Assembly (NCBI GenBank): GCA_951812945.1
Contig: CATOTB010000004.1
Span: 1 to 64,000 of the forward strand
Length of the DNA: 64,000 bases
Direction of reading: 5' to 3'
Origin: Candidatus Dadabacteria bacterium
GTDB lineage: Bacteria > Desulfobacterota_D > UBA1144 > Nemesobacterales > Nemesobacteraceae
Positions 36,751 to 45,680 of the stretch are shown piece after piece. Position numbers and translations under genes: made by a program. The notes beneath the pieces were generated by a model. That model was not told where the DNA came from. It was given only the letters and a program-made list of their open reading frames with translations, and searched no databases. How positions within the stretch are numbered: position 1 is the stretch's first letter; every line of letters begins with the position of its first letter.

Positions 36751-37155
36751 ATGGGGATGAAAAAAATAATTCAGATAGACAGGGGCGGTTCCTCGAAAGA
36801 TAAAAGCGGCGTGTCTTTTACCAAGTTTGAAAAGAAGAAAAAATCCGAAGACAGTCCCGAAATAACGGAAGAGATCGTCTACGGTGCTCTTAAGGATGTG
36901 TACGATCCCGAGCTTCCCGTGAGCATAGTGGATCTTGGGCTTATTTACGATACCAAAATTTCCGGGAAGAACGTCCAGATCAAGATGACCCTTACTACCC
37001 CCGGGTGCTCTATGGGAGCACAGATAGCAGGCCAGGCCGAGATGGCCCTTAAAAACGTGGGAGCCGATAACGTTCTTATAGAAGTAATATGGGATCCTCC
37101 CTGGAACCCCGACATGATATCCGAAGAAGGAAAAAAGAAACTGGGTATCACTTAA
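36751..37155 (+). CDS. DUF59/MIP18 family Fe-S assembly protein
   Basis: A 134-residue protein with AGGAGG before ATG 36751. A Lys-rich, low-complexity start (to about 45) precedes the DUF59 domain: VYDPELPVSIVDLGLIYD and LTTPGCSMGAQI (conserved Cys). Such proteins act in Fe-S delivery, often as SufT or PaaD-like partners. It is 15 bp upstream of mrp, which has its own DUF59-like start, so the two likely work together. Confidence 0.9.
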   Translation: MGMKKIIQIDRGGSSKDKSGVSFTKFEKKKKSEDSPEITEEIVYGALKDVYDPELPVSIVDLGLIYDTKISGKNVQIKMTLTTPGCSMGAQIAGQAEMALKNVGADNVLIEVIWDPPWNPDMISEEGKKKLGIT

Positions 37156-37170
37156 GGGGGGATTTTCCGC

Positions 37171-38217
37171 GTGGAATTAACCAGAGAACGGATAATAAAA
37201 GTCCTTAAGAGTGTTAACTATCCTGGATTCAACCGGGACATAATATCTTTCGGCCTCGTGAAGGACATTCTTGTGGAAGGTTCGAAAGTAACTCTCTCCA
37301 TAGTGCTTCCCAAACCCGATCAGAAGCTTCAGTCTGCAATTGAAGAGGAAGTCCGAAAAGCCATCTTCGGCATACCCGGAGTTGAAGACCTCTCGATGAA
37401 GGTCGGCTCGCGACCGCAGAAGCAGATAACCACTGACGCGGGTGGCGAAAAGAGCAAGCTTCCAGACATAAAGTACTACATAGCTGTCGCAAGCGGCAAG
37501 GGGGGAGTAGGCAAGTCAACGATAGCGACCAACCTTTCCCTGGCAATTTCCAAGAAAAGAGAGAAAGTCGGGCTTATGGATGCCGACATATGGGGACCGA
37601 GTGCTCCCTTAATGATGGGCATAAGTGAAAAACCCCGAGCTACTGCCGACGACAAGATCGTCCCCATAGAAAAATTCGGTCTCAAGGTGATGTCCATCGG
37701 GTTTCTCGTGAACGAGGAAGACGCCGTGATATGGAGAGGGCCCATGGTGCACGGAGCGGTAAAGCAGTTTATTGAGGACGTTGAGTGGAGCGGAACCGAT
37801 TACCTGGTAATTGACCTTCCTCCAGGCACGGGAGACGCCCAGCTTTCTCTGGCACAGACAGCTCCAATAAGCGGAGGGGTCATAGTAACCACTCCGCAGG
37901 ACGTAGCCCTAGTGGACGTGAGAAGGGGGATACTGATGTTTAATAAACTCAATATTCCCATTGTTGGAATAGTGGAGAACATGAGTTATCTCGATATGCC
38001 AGATGTAGACGGGAAGATCGACATATTCGGCAGGGGTGGAGGAAGACGGATGGCGGAGAAGTTTGAAGTCCCGTTTCTGGGAGAGATCCCCATTGATCCC
38101 AGGATAAGAATCGGCGGGGATAATGGAACCCCCATTGTGGAATCTGACCCGCAAAGCGCCGCTGGGAAAGCTTTTTTTGAAATCGCAGACAGAATACTTG
38201 AATCCATAGAAAACTGA
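37171..38217 (+). CDS. Mrp/ApbC family P-loop ATPase lacking the CPxC motif
   Basis: A 348-residue protein starting with GTG. A DUF59-like domain (residues 1-85) is followed by the deviant Walker A ASGKGGVGKST near 110 and the DLPPGTGDAQLS switch region. Mrp/ApbC proteins carry and transfer Fe-S clusters as dimers, held by a CPxC pair in ENMSYFxCPxCG. Here the matching segment reads ENMSYLDMPDVDG, so both Cys are gone. It may work as a non-metal-binding ATPase or bind the cluster by other residues. Co-transcribed with the DUF59 gene. Confidence 0.93.
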   Translation: MELTRERIIKVLKSVNYPGFNRDIISFGLVKDILVEGSKVTLSIVLPKPDQKLQSAIEEEVRKAIFGIPGVEDLSMKVGSRPQKQITTDAGGEKSKLPDIKYYIAVASGKGGVGKSTIATNLSLAISKKREKVGLMDADIWGPSAPLMMGISEKPRATADDKIVPIEKFGLKVMSIGFLVNEEDAVIWRGPMVHGAVKQFIEDVEWSGTDYLVIDLPPGTGDAQLSLAQTAPISGGVIVTTPQDVALVDVRRGILMFNKLNIPIVGIVENMSYLDMPDVDGKIDIFGRGGGRRMAEKFEVPFLGEIPIDPRIRIGGDNGTPIVESDPQSAAGKAFFEIADRILESIEN

Positions 38218-38404
38218 CCGGCCGACACAACCACTCTGTCGACTTTTAATAGATCCTGAATCAATCATCTGATCCCGCAGTCAAAGATCCAGACAGCTCT
38301 TGATCAGATTTAGGAAAGCTTTCAAAGAAACATGACCCTAGCCAATTTCCTTGAATCTCAAGTAAAATTGTAAAAAACATGAAAAAATCGGGGTTTTTAT
38401 TTTC

Positions 38405-39355
38405 ATGAACACAGAAAAAGATTTTTACGCAATACTCGGCCTGTCACGGAACGCAACGCAGGACCAGATAAAAAAAGCGTACAGAGATCTCGCCAGGAAA
38501 CATCACCCGGATATGAACCAGGGAGATAAAAGATCCGAGGAGAAATTCAAAGAGATCCAGCACGCTTACGAAACTCTTTCCGACCCGGAGAAGAGAAAAA
38601 CCTATGATATGTTCGGAACAGCCGGTTTTGGAGGACAGAGGCCGGGAGGCGGTGGAAGTTACAGGCAGCATTCCCGGGGTTTTCCGGGCATAGACGAGAT
38701 CTTCAAAGATATCTTTTCCCAGGGAGGTGCATCCTACGGTATGGGTGGAGCCGGGGGAGGTTTTGGGGACATCTTCGATTTCGGCACCACGCGACAGCAG
38801 CCGAGAAAACCGAGAAACACCCAGCATGCCATAACTCTTGATTTTGAAACTGCAGTAAAAGGGGGAGAAAAGGAACTTCTCGTAAAATCCCCGGAGGGTG
38901 AAACGAAAAAAATAACGGTCAAGATCCCTGCAGGAGTAAAAACCGGTTCCAAGGTAAGACTGCCGGGTAGAGGGGAACAACTGAGCTCCATGGCCGGAGA
39001 TCTGATACTCGAAATAAAGGTTTTGTCCCACCCGGTTTTCAGAAGGCAGAATGACGATATATATATCGATCTTCCCTTAACGGTTTATGAAGCCGCCCTG
39101 GGAACGCTGGTCGACGTGCCAACCGTAGAGAGCTCTGTAAAACTTACGATCCCTCCCGGGGTTGGAAGCGGCACAAAAATGCGACTTAAAGAAAAGGGGG
39201 TTAGAAATCCCAAAACCGCCAAGAGAGGAGATCAGTTTGTGGTTGTTCAGATAGCAATGCCGCAGGAATCCGATAAAGACATGGAAGACCTCATGAGCGA
39301 GATAAAGGAGAAATATCCCTACGACCCTAGAAAAAAATTCCGCCAGTATCTATAA
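38405..39355 (+). CDS. DnaJ-like co-chaperone of CbpA type
   Basis: A 316-residue type II J protein. The J domain at residues 4-70 has HPD (KHHPDMN), a Gly/Phe-rich region follows at 75-130, and the C-terminal substrate domains start near 140. The CxxCxGxG zinc finger of DnaJ is absent. It stimulates DnaK in an alternative chaperone pathway. A second, complete DnaJ is at 61146-62225. It lies 187 bp after mrp. Confidence 0.93.
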   Translation: MNTEKDFYAILGLSRNATQDQIKKAYRDLARKHHPDMNQGDKRSEEKFKEIQHAYETLSDPEKRKTYDMFGTAGFGGQRPGGGGSYRQHSRGFPGIDEIFKDIFSQGGASYGMGGAGGGFGDIFDFGTTRQQPRKPRNTQHAITLDFETAVKGGEKELLVKSPEGETKKITVKIPAGVKTGSKVRLPGRGEQLSSMAGDLILEIKVLSHPVFRRQNDDIYIDLPLTVYEAALGTLVDVPTVESSVKLTIPPGVGSGTKMRLKEKGVRNPKTAKRGDQFVVVQIAMPQESDKDMEDLMSEIKEKYPYDPRKKFRQYL

Positions 39356-39403
39356 TTGATCCGGTGGAGTTAAGAACATACCTATCAAGGAGGGTGCTTT
39401 ACT

Positions 39404-39667
39404 GTGAGTGAAGAAAGAGATGAATTAACAATGGATTTTTCGGGGTTCATTCTTTCGTTAAATGCCTCTGCTCTTATTCACTTGGGAGAAATTCCCGACC
39501 CGCACTCAAAAAAAAGAGAAGTTAACATTCCCGCCGCCAAGCACACCATAACCATACTCGAGATACTGGCGGAGAAAACCGAGGGGAACCTTACAGAAGA
39601 GGAAAAGCAGCTTCTCGACGACATGATTTACAACATCCGCATGAAATACGTAAAATCCCTGAGCTGA
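39404..39667 (+). CDS. DUF1844 protein
   Basis: An 87-residue protein starting with GTG 39404, with AAGGAGG about ten bases upstream. The signature is DFSGFILSLNASALIHLGEIPDP and NIPAAKHTITILEILAEKTEGNL, typical of DUF1844. The function of the family is unknown. It follows the J protein by 48 bp on the same strand and ends 9 bp before the convergent kinase gene. Confidence 0.88.
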   Translation: MSEERDELTMDFSGFILSLNASALIHLGEIPDPHSKKREVNIPAAKHTITILEILAEKTEGNLTEEEKQLLDDMIYNIRMKYVKSLS

Positions 39668-39676
39668 TTTTCTCTT

Positions 39677-40579
39677 CTACATAGTCGAGAGTTTCAAAAA
39701 CTCTTCGTATCTTTTCTCTATTTCCTCTTTCTGAAGCGCCCCAAGACGCCTTACGCTGAAGTCCTCAACCGTGAAAGAAGCTAGGACACTTCCGTAGGCC
39801 ACCCCTTTTTTAAAGCCGGCGAAGTCAAGGTCTTTATCCCGAGACGCCACATAACCCATGAACCCTCCGGCAAAGGTGTCTCCGGCCCCCGTGGGGTCAA
39901 GCACTTGTTCAAGCATGTAACTGGGGGCGAAAAACACATCTTCCCGAGAAAAAAGCAAAGCTCCGTACTCTCCTCTTTTCACGATCAGAAATTCAGGCCC
40001 CATGTCCATTATCTTCTTCGCCGCTCTAAGTATCAACGGTTCTTCGGATAGTTGTCTTGCTTCAGAGTCGTTTATTATGAGAATGTTAACTTTGCCGAGA
40101 AGTTTTTTAAGCTCCTCAAGTTTGCTCTCTATCCAGAAATTCATGGTGTCGCAGGCCACAATGCGGGGCGAATTCACCTGTTCAAGAACTTTCATCTGTA
40201 TTTCGGGGTCCGTGTTGGCCAGAAAAAGATAATCGGCATCTCTGGATTTCTCGGGAACCACGGGGTCAAACGACCCAAGAACGCCAAGGGTTACGGAGAC
40301 GGTTTCCGGATCCTTCATGTCATAGGCATATCTGCCTTCCCACCTGAAAGTTTCTCCGTCACCGACCGCTATTCCCTCCGTATCGACGCCCCTTGAGTGA
40401 AGCAGCTTGGAATAGGCAGCGGGAAAATCGTCTCCTACGGCCGAGACCATATGAACATCCGTGAAATTTTGGGCCGCCAGAGAAAAATAACAGGCGGACC
40501 CCCCAAGAACATCCTCTTCTCTTCCAAAAGGCGTTTCTATGGTGTCAATACCTACTGAACCTACGACAACAATACTCAT
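39677..40579 (-). CDS. PfkB family sugar/nucleoside kinase
   Basis: A 300-residue ribokinase-fold protein. The glycine-rich start GSVGIDTIETPFG and GGSACYFSLAAQNF is followed by the anion-hole motif DPTGAGDTFAGGF near residue 230 (catalytic Asp in GAGD). The substrate is unclear; adenosine, ribose or other sugars are possible. It lies 8 bp after the methylthioadenosine phosphorylase gene, which suggests a link to nucleoside or methylthioribose salvage; that is inference. Confidence 0.88.
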   Translation of the reverse strand: MSIVVVGSVGIDTIETPFGREEDVLGGSACYFSLAAQNFTDVHMVSAVGDDFPAAYSKLLHSRGVDTEGIAVGDGETFRWEGRYAYDMKDPETVSVTLGVLGSFDPVVPEKSRDADYLFLANTDPEIQMKVLEQVNSPRIVACDTMNFWIESKLEELKKLLGKVNILIINDSEARQLSEEPLILRAAKKIMDMGPEFLIVKRGEYGALLFSREDVFFAPSYMLEQVLDPTGAGDTFAGGFMGYVASRDKDLDFAGFKKGVAYGSVLASFTVEDFSVRRLGALQKEEIEKRYEEFLKLSTM

Positions 40580-40587
40580 TTGAACCT

Positions 40588-41442
40588 CTACATATATTTT
40601 TTTACAATAAGCTCAAGCCTGTTTTTAGTCTCTTGAGTTAGGCGCTCCGGGGATGTTATCAGTGAACAGCCCAGGGCATTGGCACAGGGACATTCCCTTT
40701 CTTCCGGAATAATGGCAACCACGGCGGCCAATGTCTTTTTCGCCGCATCGACGTTTTTGTTCATGATTTCGATTATGTCTGAGACCGTGACATCGTCGTG
40801 ATCTTCTTTCCAGCAGTCATAATCCGTGCAAAGAGCTATCACTGAGTAGCAGATCTCGGCTTCCCTTGCGAGTCTTGCTTCAGGCATCGCAGTCATTCCT
40901 ATCACGCTTGCTCCCCATCCCCGGTAGAGATGGCTCTCCGCCTTGGTGGAGAACTGAGGGCCTTCGATACAGACATAGGTTCCTCCCGAGTGAACTGTCC
41001 CGCCAAAGCCAAGCAATCCCTCTCTAAGACAGTCCGAAAGCACCGAACACACGGGCTCGGCCATAGAGACATGCGCTACCATATCATCTTCGAAGAAGGT
41101 AGAAGGTCGCCTTTTTGTGTTATCAATAAACTGATCGGGTATTACGATGTGTCCGGGTTCTATTTCCTCTTTCAAACTTCCCACCGCGCTTACGGATATA
41201 ATCCACTCGACTCCCATGGCTTTCATCGCGTATATGTTCGCCCGGAAATTTATCTCCGACGGAGATATCGTGTGTCCCGTTCCGTGTCTTGGAAGAAAAA
41301 CCATGCGCACACCGCCAAGAGTTCCAGTAACGAGACTTGAGGATGGACTGCCCCACGGAGTTTCCACGGAAACACTTTTAACATCCGAAAGCCCCTCCAT
41401 TTCATAAAGACCGCTTCCGCCCATTACTCCTACGGTTTTCAA
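40588..41442 (-). CDS. mtnP: S-methyl-5'-thioadenosine phosphorylase-type purine phosphorylase
   Basis: A 284-residue member of the PNP/MTAP family. The phosphate-site residues appear in FLPRHGTGHTISPSEINFRANIYAMK near 50, SVSAVGSLKEEIEPG near 88, GTYVCIEGPQFSTKAES near 160, and TDYDCWKEDHDDVTV near 220, the last matching the MTAP class. It cleaves methylthioadenosine to adenine and methylthioribose-1-phosphate. It overlaps rsmG by 4 bp. Confidence 0.92.
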   Translation of the reverse strand: MKTVGVMGGSGLYEMEGLSDVKSVSVETPWGSPSSSLVTGTLGGVRMVFLPRHGTGHTISPSEINFRANIYAMKAMGVEWIISVSAVGSLKEEIEPGHIVIPDQFIDNTKRRPSTFFEDDMVAHVSMAEPVCSVLSDCLREGLLGFGGTVHSGGTYVCIEGPQFSTKAESHLYRGWGASVIGMTAMPEARLAREAEICYSVIALCTDYDCWKEDHDDVTVSDIIEIMNKNVDAAKKTLAAVVAIIPEERECPCANALGCSLITSPERLTQETKNRLELIVKKYM

Positions 41443-42101
41443 GCTTTGGTCTCCATCGGCCGGTACACCGGTTTTGTTACAATAATCACCCTGTTTTCAC
41501 CTGAAAAAGGCAGTTTGAGTTCTTTTGTGAAAAGAAGTTCCATATCTTCGGGATACCGATTCGCGTAATCTTCCCACTCGTCTTTTCCCCGAGGCCCCTT
41601 CATTATAACCATCTCCCCTTCGATATCCAGATACGGAGCACCCAGAGCAATGACAGCATCCATACTTCCAACTGCACGGGAAGTCACCCGGTCAAAAGAC
41701 CTGTTCATCCCCTTGGTCAGGTCTTCGGCCCTGGCGTGGTGAATATCGACACTTGAGAGCCCCAGAGACCTTTTCGCGTGTTTTAGAAAAGCGACTTTTT
41801 TCCCCACTGACTCAACAAGCGTAACGCGAAGGGAGGAGTCGTAAATAGAGAGCGGAATTCCGGGAAAACCAGCTCCCGTTCCTACATCAAGCACTCTTGA
41901 ACCCGGAGGCACAAACTCGGCTACAGTAAGGGAATCAATCAGGTGCTTGATTATAATTTCCCGGTCGGTCAGAACCGAAGTCAGGTTCACGCGCTTGCCC
42001 CACTTGCGCAACAGGTCAACATAGGAAAGGAAGAGATCGGTCCTGAGGTCCTTGATGCCTATCTGTTCTGCACCTTCTCTTAGAAGTTGTTCATTCGTCA
42101 T
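41439..42101 (-). CDS. rsmG: 16S rRNA (guanine527-N7)-methyltransferase
   Basis: Start ATG 42101 is preferred over TTG 42113, giving 220 residues, the normal RsmG length. The SAM motif VLDVGTGAGFPGIPLSI is near residue 65, with RAVGSMDAVI and MKGPRGKDE later. It methylates G527 of 16S rRNA. It overlaps trmI by 11 bp and the phosphorylase by 4 bp within a five-gene leftward run. Confidence 0.94.
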   Translation of the reverse strand: MTNEQLLREGAEQIGIKDLRTDLFLSYVDLLRKWGKRVNLTSVLTDREIIIKHLIDSLTVAEFVPPGSRVLDVGTGAGFPGIPLSIYDSSLRVTLVESVGKKVAFLKHAKRSLGLSSVDIHHARAEDLTKGMNRSFDRVTSRAVGSMDAVIALGAPYLDIEGEMVIMKGPRGKDEWEDYANRYPEDMELLFTKELKLPFSGENRVIIVTKPVYRPMETKA

Positions 42102-42891
42102 CTTCACTTGCAAGTGTGTCTACGCCGCTCATTCCCTTGAAGGCAAAAGTAAGAAATCCCGTGTGTGCCACGGTTCTGTTATCCGGGCGGGTTTTCCCCC
42201 TTTTTACCTGGTAGTTTCTCATTATGAGCTCCACGGTTTCAATTCTCACAAACCCGGTTTCCTCGAGCATTTCCGCAGCCCTTTCCACTTGGTTGTAAGT
42301 CGGGGAAATACTTGCGATTCTCCCACCTGGAGCAAGAGCTTCGTAGGACGCCGGAATTCCGTACCATGGAGAAGGAAGGTCAAGTATCGCAACGTCGACG
42401 TCCCTTTCCTTAAAACCTTCCCTGACATCGCCACAGTTAAATTCCACGTACTCTGAAAGTCCTGCCCGCCGCACGTTGTCTCGGGCGTTATTCATGAACT
42501 CTTCCCTTTTCTCGTACGTATAGACTCTCCCCGAAGGAGCCACTGAATTCGCAAGCGCGATTGTAAGAGCTCCCGAGCCGGTAGCGGCTTCAACAACCCT
42601 GGTTCCCGCCCTCACATCCGTTTTAAACAGGATCAGCGCCGCATCTTTGGGATAAACGATCTGTGTTGCCCTTCTTACCTTCATCACTTTCTGTTCAACG
42701 GTCGGGTTAAGAAGCACAAAGTCGTTTCCGAGACTCGAAACTATTGTCTCTCCCCATTTTTTTCCAATCGCTGAGGAAAGATCCAGTATTCCCATATGAG
42801 AGCTGAAAGATTTCCCCTCTTCCACAACTACCATAAAACTTTTATCGTCGGGAGAAACCAGCACGATCGTGTCACCAGATTTTATTTTCAT
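42091..42891 (-). CDS. trmI: tRNA (adenine58-N1)-methyltransferase
   Basis: A 266-residue Trm61/TrmI family protein. A small N-terminal beta domain (residues 1-70) precedes the Rossmann methyltransferase domain: VVEAATGSGALTIALANSV near 98, EKREEFMNNARDNVRRAG, and DLPSPWYG near 180. It forms m1A58 in the T loop of tRNA. ATG overlaps the preceding MFS stop as ATGA. Confidence 0.93.
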   Translation of the reverse strand: MKIKSGDTIVLVSPDDKSFMVVVEEGKSFSSHMGILDLSSAIGKKWGETIVSSLGNDFVLLNPTVEQKVMKVRRATQIVYPKDAALILFKTDVRAGTRVVEAATGSGALTIALANSVAPSGRVYTYEKREEFMNNARDNVRRAGLSEYVEFNCGDVREGFKERDVDVAILDLPSPWYGIPASYEALAPGGRIASISPTYNQVERAAEMLEETGFVRIETVELIMRNYQVKRGKTRPDNRTVAHTGFLTFAFKGMSGVDTLASEDDE

Positions 42892-44054
42892 GAAAGTTGC
42901 TTCGCCCTCCCCCCGCTTATGAAATATTTATAGGTAAAGATAATACACCCCGCGAGCATGAAGATTCCCGTTGCCGAATACATGTTTGAAAAACCGTAAT
43001 CGCGCGCTATGAGCCCGAGAGCGAAGGCAAAAAAGTTTATCCCAATGCTAAACGACATGTTAAATGCGCCCATAGCCGCTCCCCTCTCATCATCAAGCGC
43101 CCTGTCGATAATCATTGCGCTTATGGTGGGATAGAGAATTCCGTAACCCAGACTGAAAACAAAAGAGACCAAGATGGCACTCAAGGTGGAACTTATGGAA
43201 GAAATCATAAGCAGGGATAAAATCATGATAATCATTGAAGGCAAAGCTACTTTTCTTCTCTCGACAATATCCGGAAGCTTTCCACCTAGAACCCTGATTA
43301 ATATCACGGTTATGGAATATGTAAGAAAAAAACTCCTCGCATGAATTTTGTTTTCCTCAAGAAAAACGGAGAAAAAATTGAGCATGCTTCCAAGCCCCAC
43401 GGCAATTATAAGATTGGTCAGTAGAAGTACACGGAACCTCCCGGAGAAAACAAGATCGAAAAATCCGCTGAAAATGGATTTTCTGGATACCGTAAAGCTT
43501 CCCTCCCGCGAGAGGAAACAAAAAAGAAAGGCAAGCAGGCTGAACAAGGAAGTATAGAGAAAGAAGATTGAGTAACTGAATCTTTCGATTACAAATTCTC
43601 CAATAGGAGGTCCGACCGAGTAGGAAGCTATCGTGAAGGCACCAAAAAGACCAAGCCCGTAAGCCCTTACCTCGCTGGGAACATAATCGGAGACTGCCGT
43701 AGCGGCGGAGGTGAAGAAAAAAGCGAAGGCAATTCCCTGCATGAGTCTCAGAATAAATATTTTCACGTCAACATCCGATATGAAAATGTAGAGAAGGGAG
43801 ATCAAAAACATCAAAAAGGAACCTGCAAGCATGAATTTCCTTCGCCCGTAATGATCTATCAGGAAGGCTACAAAGGGAATGGCTCCTATTGAAGTTATGC
43901 CGAAAGTTCCCATAACGTAACCTATACGGGCCTCGTCACCTCCAAGATCCCTTATGAAAAGAGGAAGCAGGAAAAAAGAGGAAAAATTGCAAAAGAAGAA
44001 AAAGTTTCCAAGAGTAACCAGGGAGAAATCTCTGTATTTCCGTAGGAAAAGCAT
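42888..44054 (-). CDS. MFS transporter, copy 1
   Basis: A 388-residue transporter of twelve predicted helices. The MFS motif A loop is GFLID-like (AFLIDHYGRRKF near 66-77), and RLMQGIAFAFFFTSAATAVSDYV follows. It is clearly related to the gene at 44505-45680 along its whole length (shared SFFLLPLFI, GYVMG, SLGYG, FTYKY). Substrate unknown; drug or metabolite efflux would be typical. It overlaps trmI by 4 bp and heads the run trmI-rsmG-mtnP-PfkB. Confidence 0.9.
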   Translation of the reverse strand: MLFLRKYRDFSLVTLGNFFFFCNFSSFFLLPLFIRDLGGDEARIGYVMGTFGITSIGAIPFVAFLIDHYGRRKFMLAGSFLMFLISLLYIFISDVDVKIFILRLMQGIAFAFFFTSAATAVSDYVPSEVRAYGLGLFGAFTIASYSVGPPIGEFVIERFSYSIFFLYTSLFSLLAFLFCFLSREGSFTVSRKSIFSGFFDLVFSGRFRVLLLTNLIIAVGLGSMLNFFSVFLEENKIHARSFFLTYSITVILIRVLGGKLPDIVERRKVALPSMIIMILSLLMISSISSTLSAILVSFVFSLGYGILYPTISAMIIDRALDDERGAAMGAFNMSFSIGINFFAFALGLIARDYGFSNMYSATGIFMLAGCIIFTYKYFISGGRAKQLS

Positions 44055-44136
44055 CTTAGAGTTGACCTGAAAAAAAAGAAAGTAAGAAACGGAGTTTACA
44101 TGATTTCATAGTTTCTATCAGGACAGCTATGGTTTT

Positions 44137-44164
44137 TTGACATGAAAGAGGCCCGTGATATAAT
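44137..44164 (+). promoter_or_regulatory. consensus sigma-70 promoter of tRNA-Lys/tRNA-Glu
   Basis: Both hexamers are perfect: TTGACA at 44137-44142 and TATAAT at 44159-44164, 16 bp apart. The expected start lies near 44171, about six bases before the tRNA-Lys. Confidence 0.88.
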
Positions 44165-44176
44165 ACGGCATCTTCT

Positions 44177-44249
44177 GAGCCGTTAGCTCAGCTGGTAGAG
44201 CAACTGCCTTTTAAGCAGTGGGTCACAGGTTCGAATCCTGTACGGCTCA
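44177..44249 (+). tRNA. tRNA-Lys (TTT)
   Basis: A complete cloverleaf: acceptor GAGCCGT/ACGGCTC, D-arm TAGCTCAGCTGGTAGAGCA, anticodon loop CTTTTAA (TTT), T arm with GGTTCGAATCC. The CCA end is not encoded. Confidence 0.97.
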
Positions 44250-44259
44250 TTTCTCCGTC

Positions 44260-44337
44260 GTCCCCGTCGTCTAGTCAGGCCTAGGACATCGGCCTTTCAC
44301 GCCGGTAACAGGGGTTCAAATCCCCTCGGGGACGCCA
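44260..44337 (+). tRNA. tRNA-Glu (TTC)
   Basis: A complete cloverleaf: acceptor GTCCCCG/CGGGGAC, anticodon loop CTTTCAC (TTC), T arm with GGTTCAAATCC, discriminator G and encoded CCA (44335-44337). It follows tRNA-Lys by 10 bp and shares its promoter. This is also the tRNA used by the broken hemA pathway at 15 kb. Confidence 0.97.
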
Positions 44338-44396
44338 AGGAAAATTCCTAGAGTCACCTTGGAAATTACAACAAGATAAAGAGTTAGAACTGACTG

Positions 44397-44429
44397 CCTA
44401 AGCAGTTTCTATTTTCCTTAGGATTTTTT
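44397..44429 (+). terminator. candidate terminator of the tRNA pair
   Basis: CCTAAG (44397-44402) pairs with CTTAGG (44417-44422), loop 14, followed by A and six T. It lies 60 bp after tRNA-Glu. Confidence 0.55.
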
Positions 44430-44504
44430 CCAAGCTATGAAAGGTGTCCTATATAACCCCACGGACTTCCTCTTTTCATTAGGAGATAAAGAACAACATC
44501 CTTC

Positions 44505-45680
44505 TCATTCTAATGCGGGTTCCTCACCCGTGATTGCAGTTATATAGTATTTATAGGTAAAGATAACGCACCCGGCAACCAAGAACATTGCGGTTGACAA
44601 ATACATGCTGAAAAAACCGTAATCACGCACTATTAGTCCAAGAATAATAGCAGAAGAGTTTATCCCAGTTCCATAGGACATATTGAATATGCCCACGGCG
44701 GTTCCCCTTTCACCAGTATGGGCTCTGTCAATAACCATAGTATTTATAGTGGGATAGGCAACTCCGTAACCTAGGCTGAACACTAAAGAAAAGATCAGCA
44801 AGTGTGAAAAGTCGTTTACAAAAAAAGCTATGGGCATTGAAACAACCAGGATAAAAAGTGCAGGCAAGGCTATTTTCCTTCTCTCTACAACATCCGAAAC
44901 CCGTCCCCCAAAAATCCTGATTAATACCGCCGTAAGGGCAAAGATAACAAAGAAAACCCCTATATTAAGGTTCTTTTCTTGTAGATGAACATGGAAGAAA
45001 TGGATCAGAGACCCTAGCCCAACAGCAATCATGAAATTCATTAGAAAAAGCACGCTGAATCTGTCAGAAAAGAGAATACTAAAGAATCCTTGGAAAAGAC
45101 TGTCTCTGGATAGACCTCGGTTTGCCTCCGTGGAAAAAAAGCAAAGTACAAACGCAATTAGCTGATAACTGGAAGCATAGAGAAAAAAGGTATGGTAACC
45201 GAATCTTTCAATGAGAAATTCTCCAATAGAAGGCCCGATGGCAAAGCAGGCTATGGTGGTAATACCGAAAGTGGTTAGACAGGAATGCCTTATACTTCTA
45301 GGAACAGTATAGGAGACCGCCGTAGCCGCAGAAGTAAAGAAAAGACCAAAAGCAACCCCCTGTAAAAGCCTCAAAAGATATATTGCCACCCCAATATCCG
45401 ATATAAACAAGTGAAGAATAGAGGACAAAAACATTAGGAATGAACCAAGAAGCATGAAAATCTTTTGTCCGTAGCGATCTATCAAGAAACCGGAAAATAG
45501 AGCCATGCCAACTGAAGACACGCCAAAAATTCCCATTACATAACCAATAGAGGCTGCATCTCCTCCGAGATTCTGTATAAAAAGCGGCAACAGGAAAAAC
45601 GAGGTGAAACCACACTGAAAGAAAAAATTTCCCAGAGTGATCAGAGAAAAATCCTTATATTCTCTTATGAACTTTATCAT
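44505..45680 (-). CDS. MFS transporter, copy 2
   Basis: A 391-residue paralog of the MFS protein at 42888-44054. Conserved features include GFLIDRYGQKIF near 66-77 and LLRLLQGVAFGLFFTSAATAVSY. Sequence is more AT-rich than copy 1. The two copies are separated by the tRNA pair on the other strand, so the duplication either straddled it or the tRNAs were inserted later. Substrate unknown. Confidence 0.9.
   Translation of the reverse strand: MIKFIREYKDFSLITLGNFFFQCGFTSFFLLPLFIQNLGGDAASIGYVMGIFGVSSVGMALFSGFLIDRYGQKIFMLLGSFLMFLSSILHLFISDIGVAIYLLRLLQGVAFGLFFTSAATAVSYTVPRSIRHSCLTTFGITTIACFAIGPSIGEFLIERFGYHTFFLYASSYQLIAFVLCFFSTEANRGLSRDSLFQGFFSILFSDRFSVLFLMNFMIAVGLGSLIHFFHVHLQEKNLNIGVFFVIFALTAVLIRIFGGRVSDVVERRKIALPALFILVVSMPIAFFVNDFSHLLIFSLVFSLGYGVAYPTINTMVIDRAHTGERGTAVGIFNMSYGTGINSSAIILGLIVRDYGFFSMYLSTAMFLVAGCVIFTYKYYITAITGEEPALE

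Noticed and set aside
36674-36760. A 28-codon basic frame (MARRKADPNRFLTVSNKG...) just before the DUF59 gene
   Set aside because: No ribosome site, it overlaps the DUF59 start, and its 3' end is made of that gene's ribosome-site region; probably chance.
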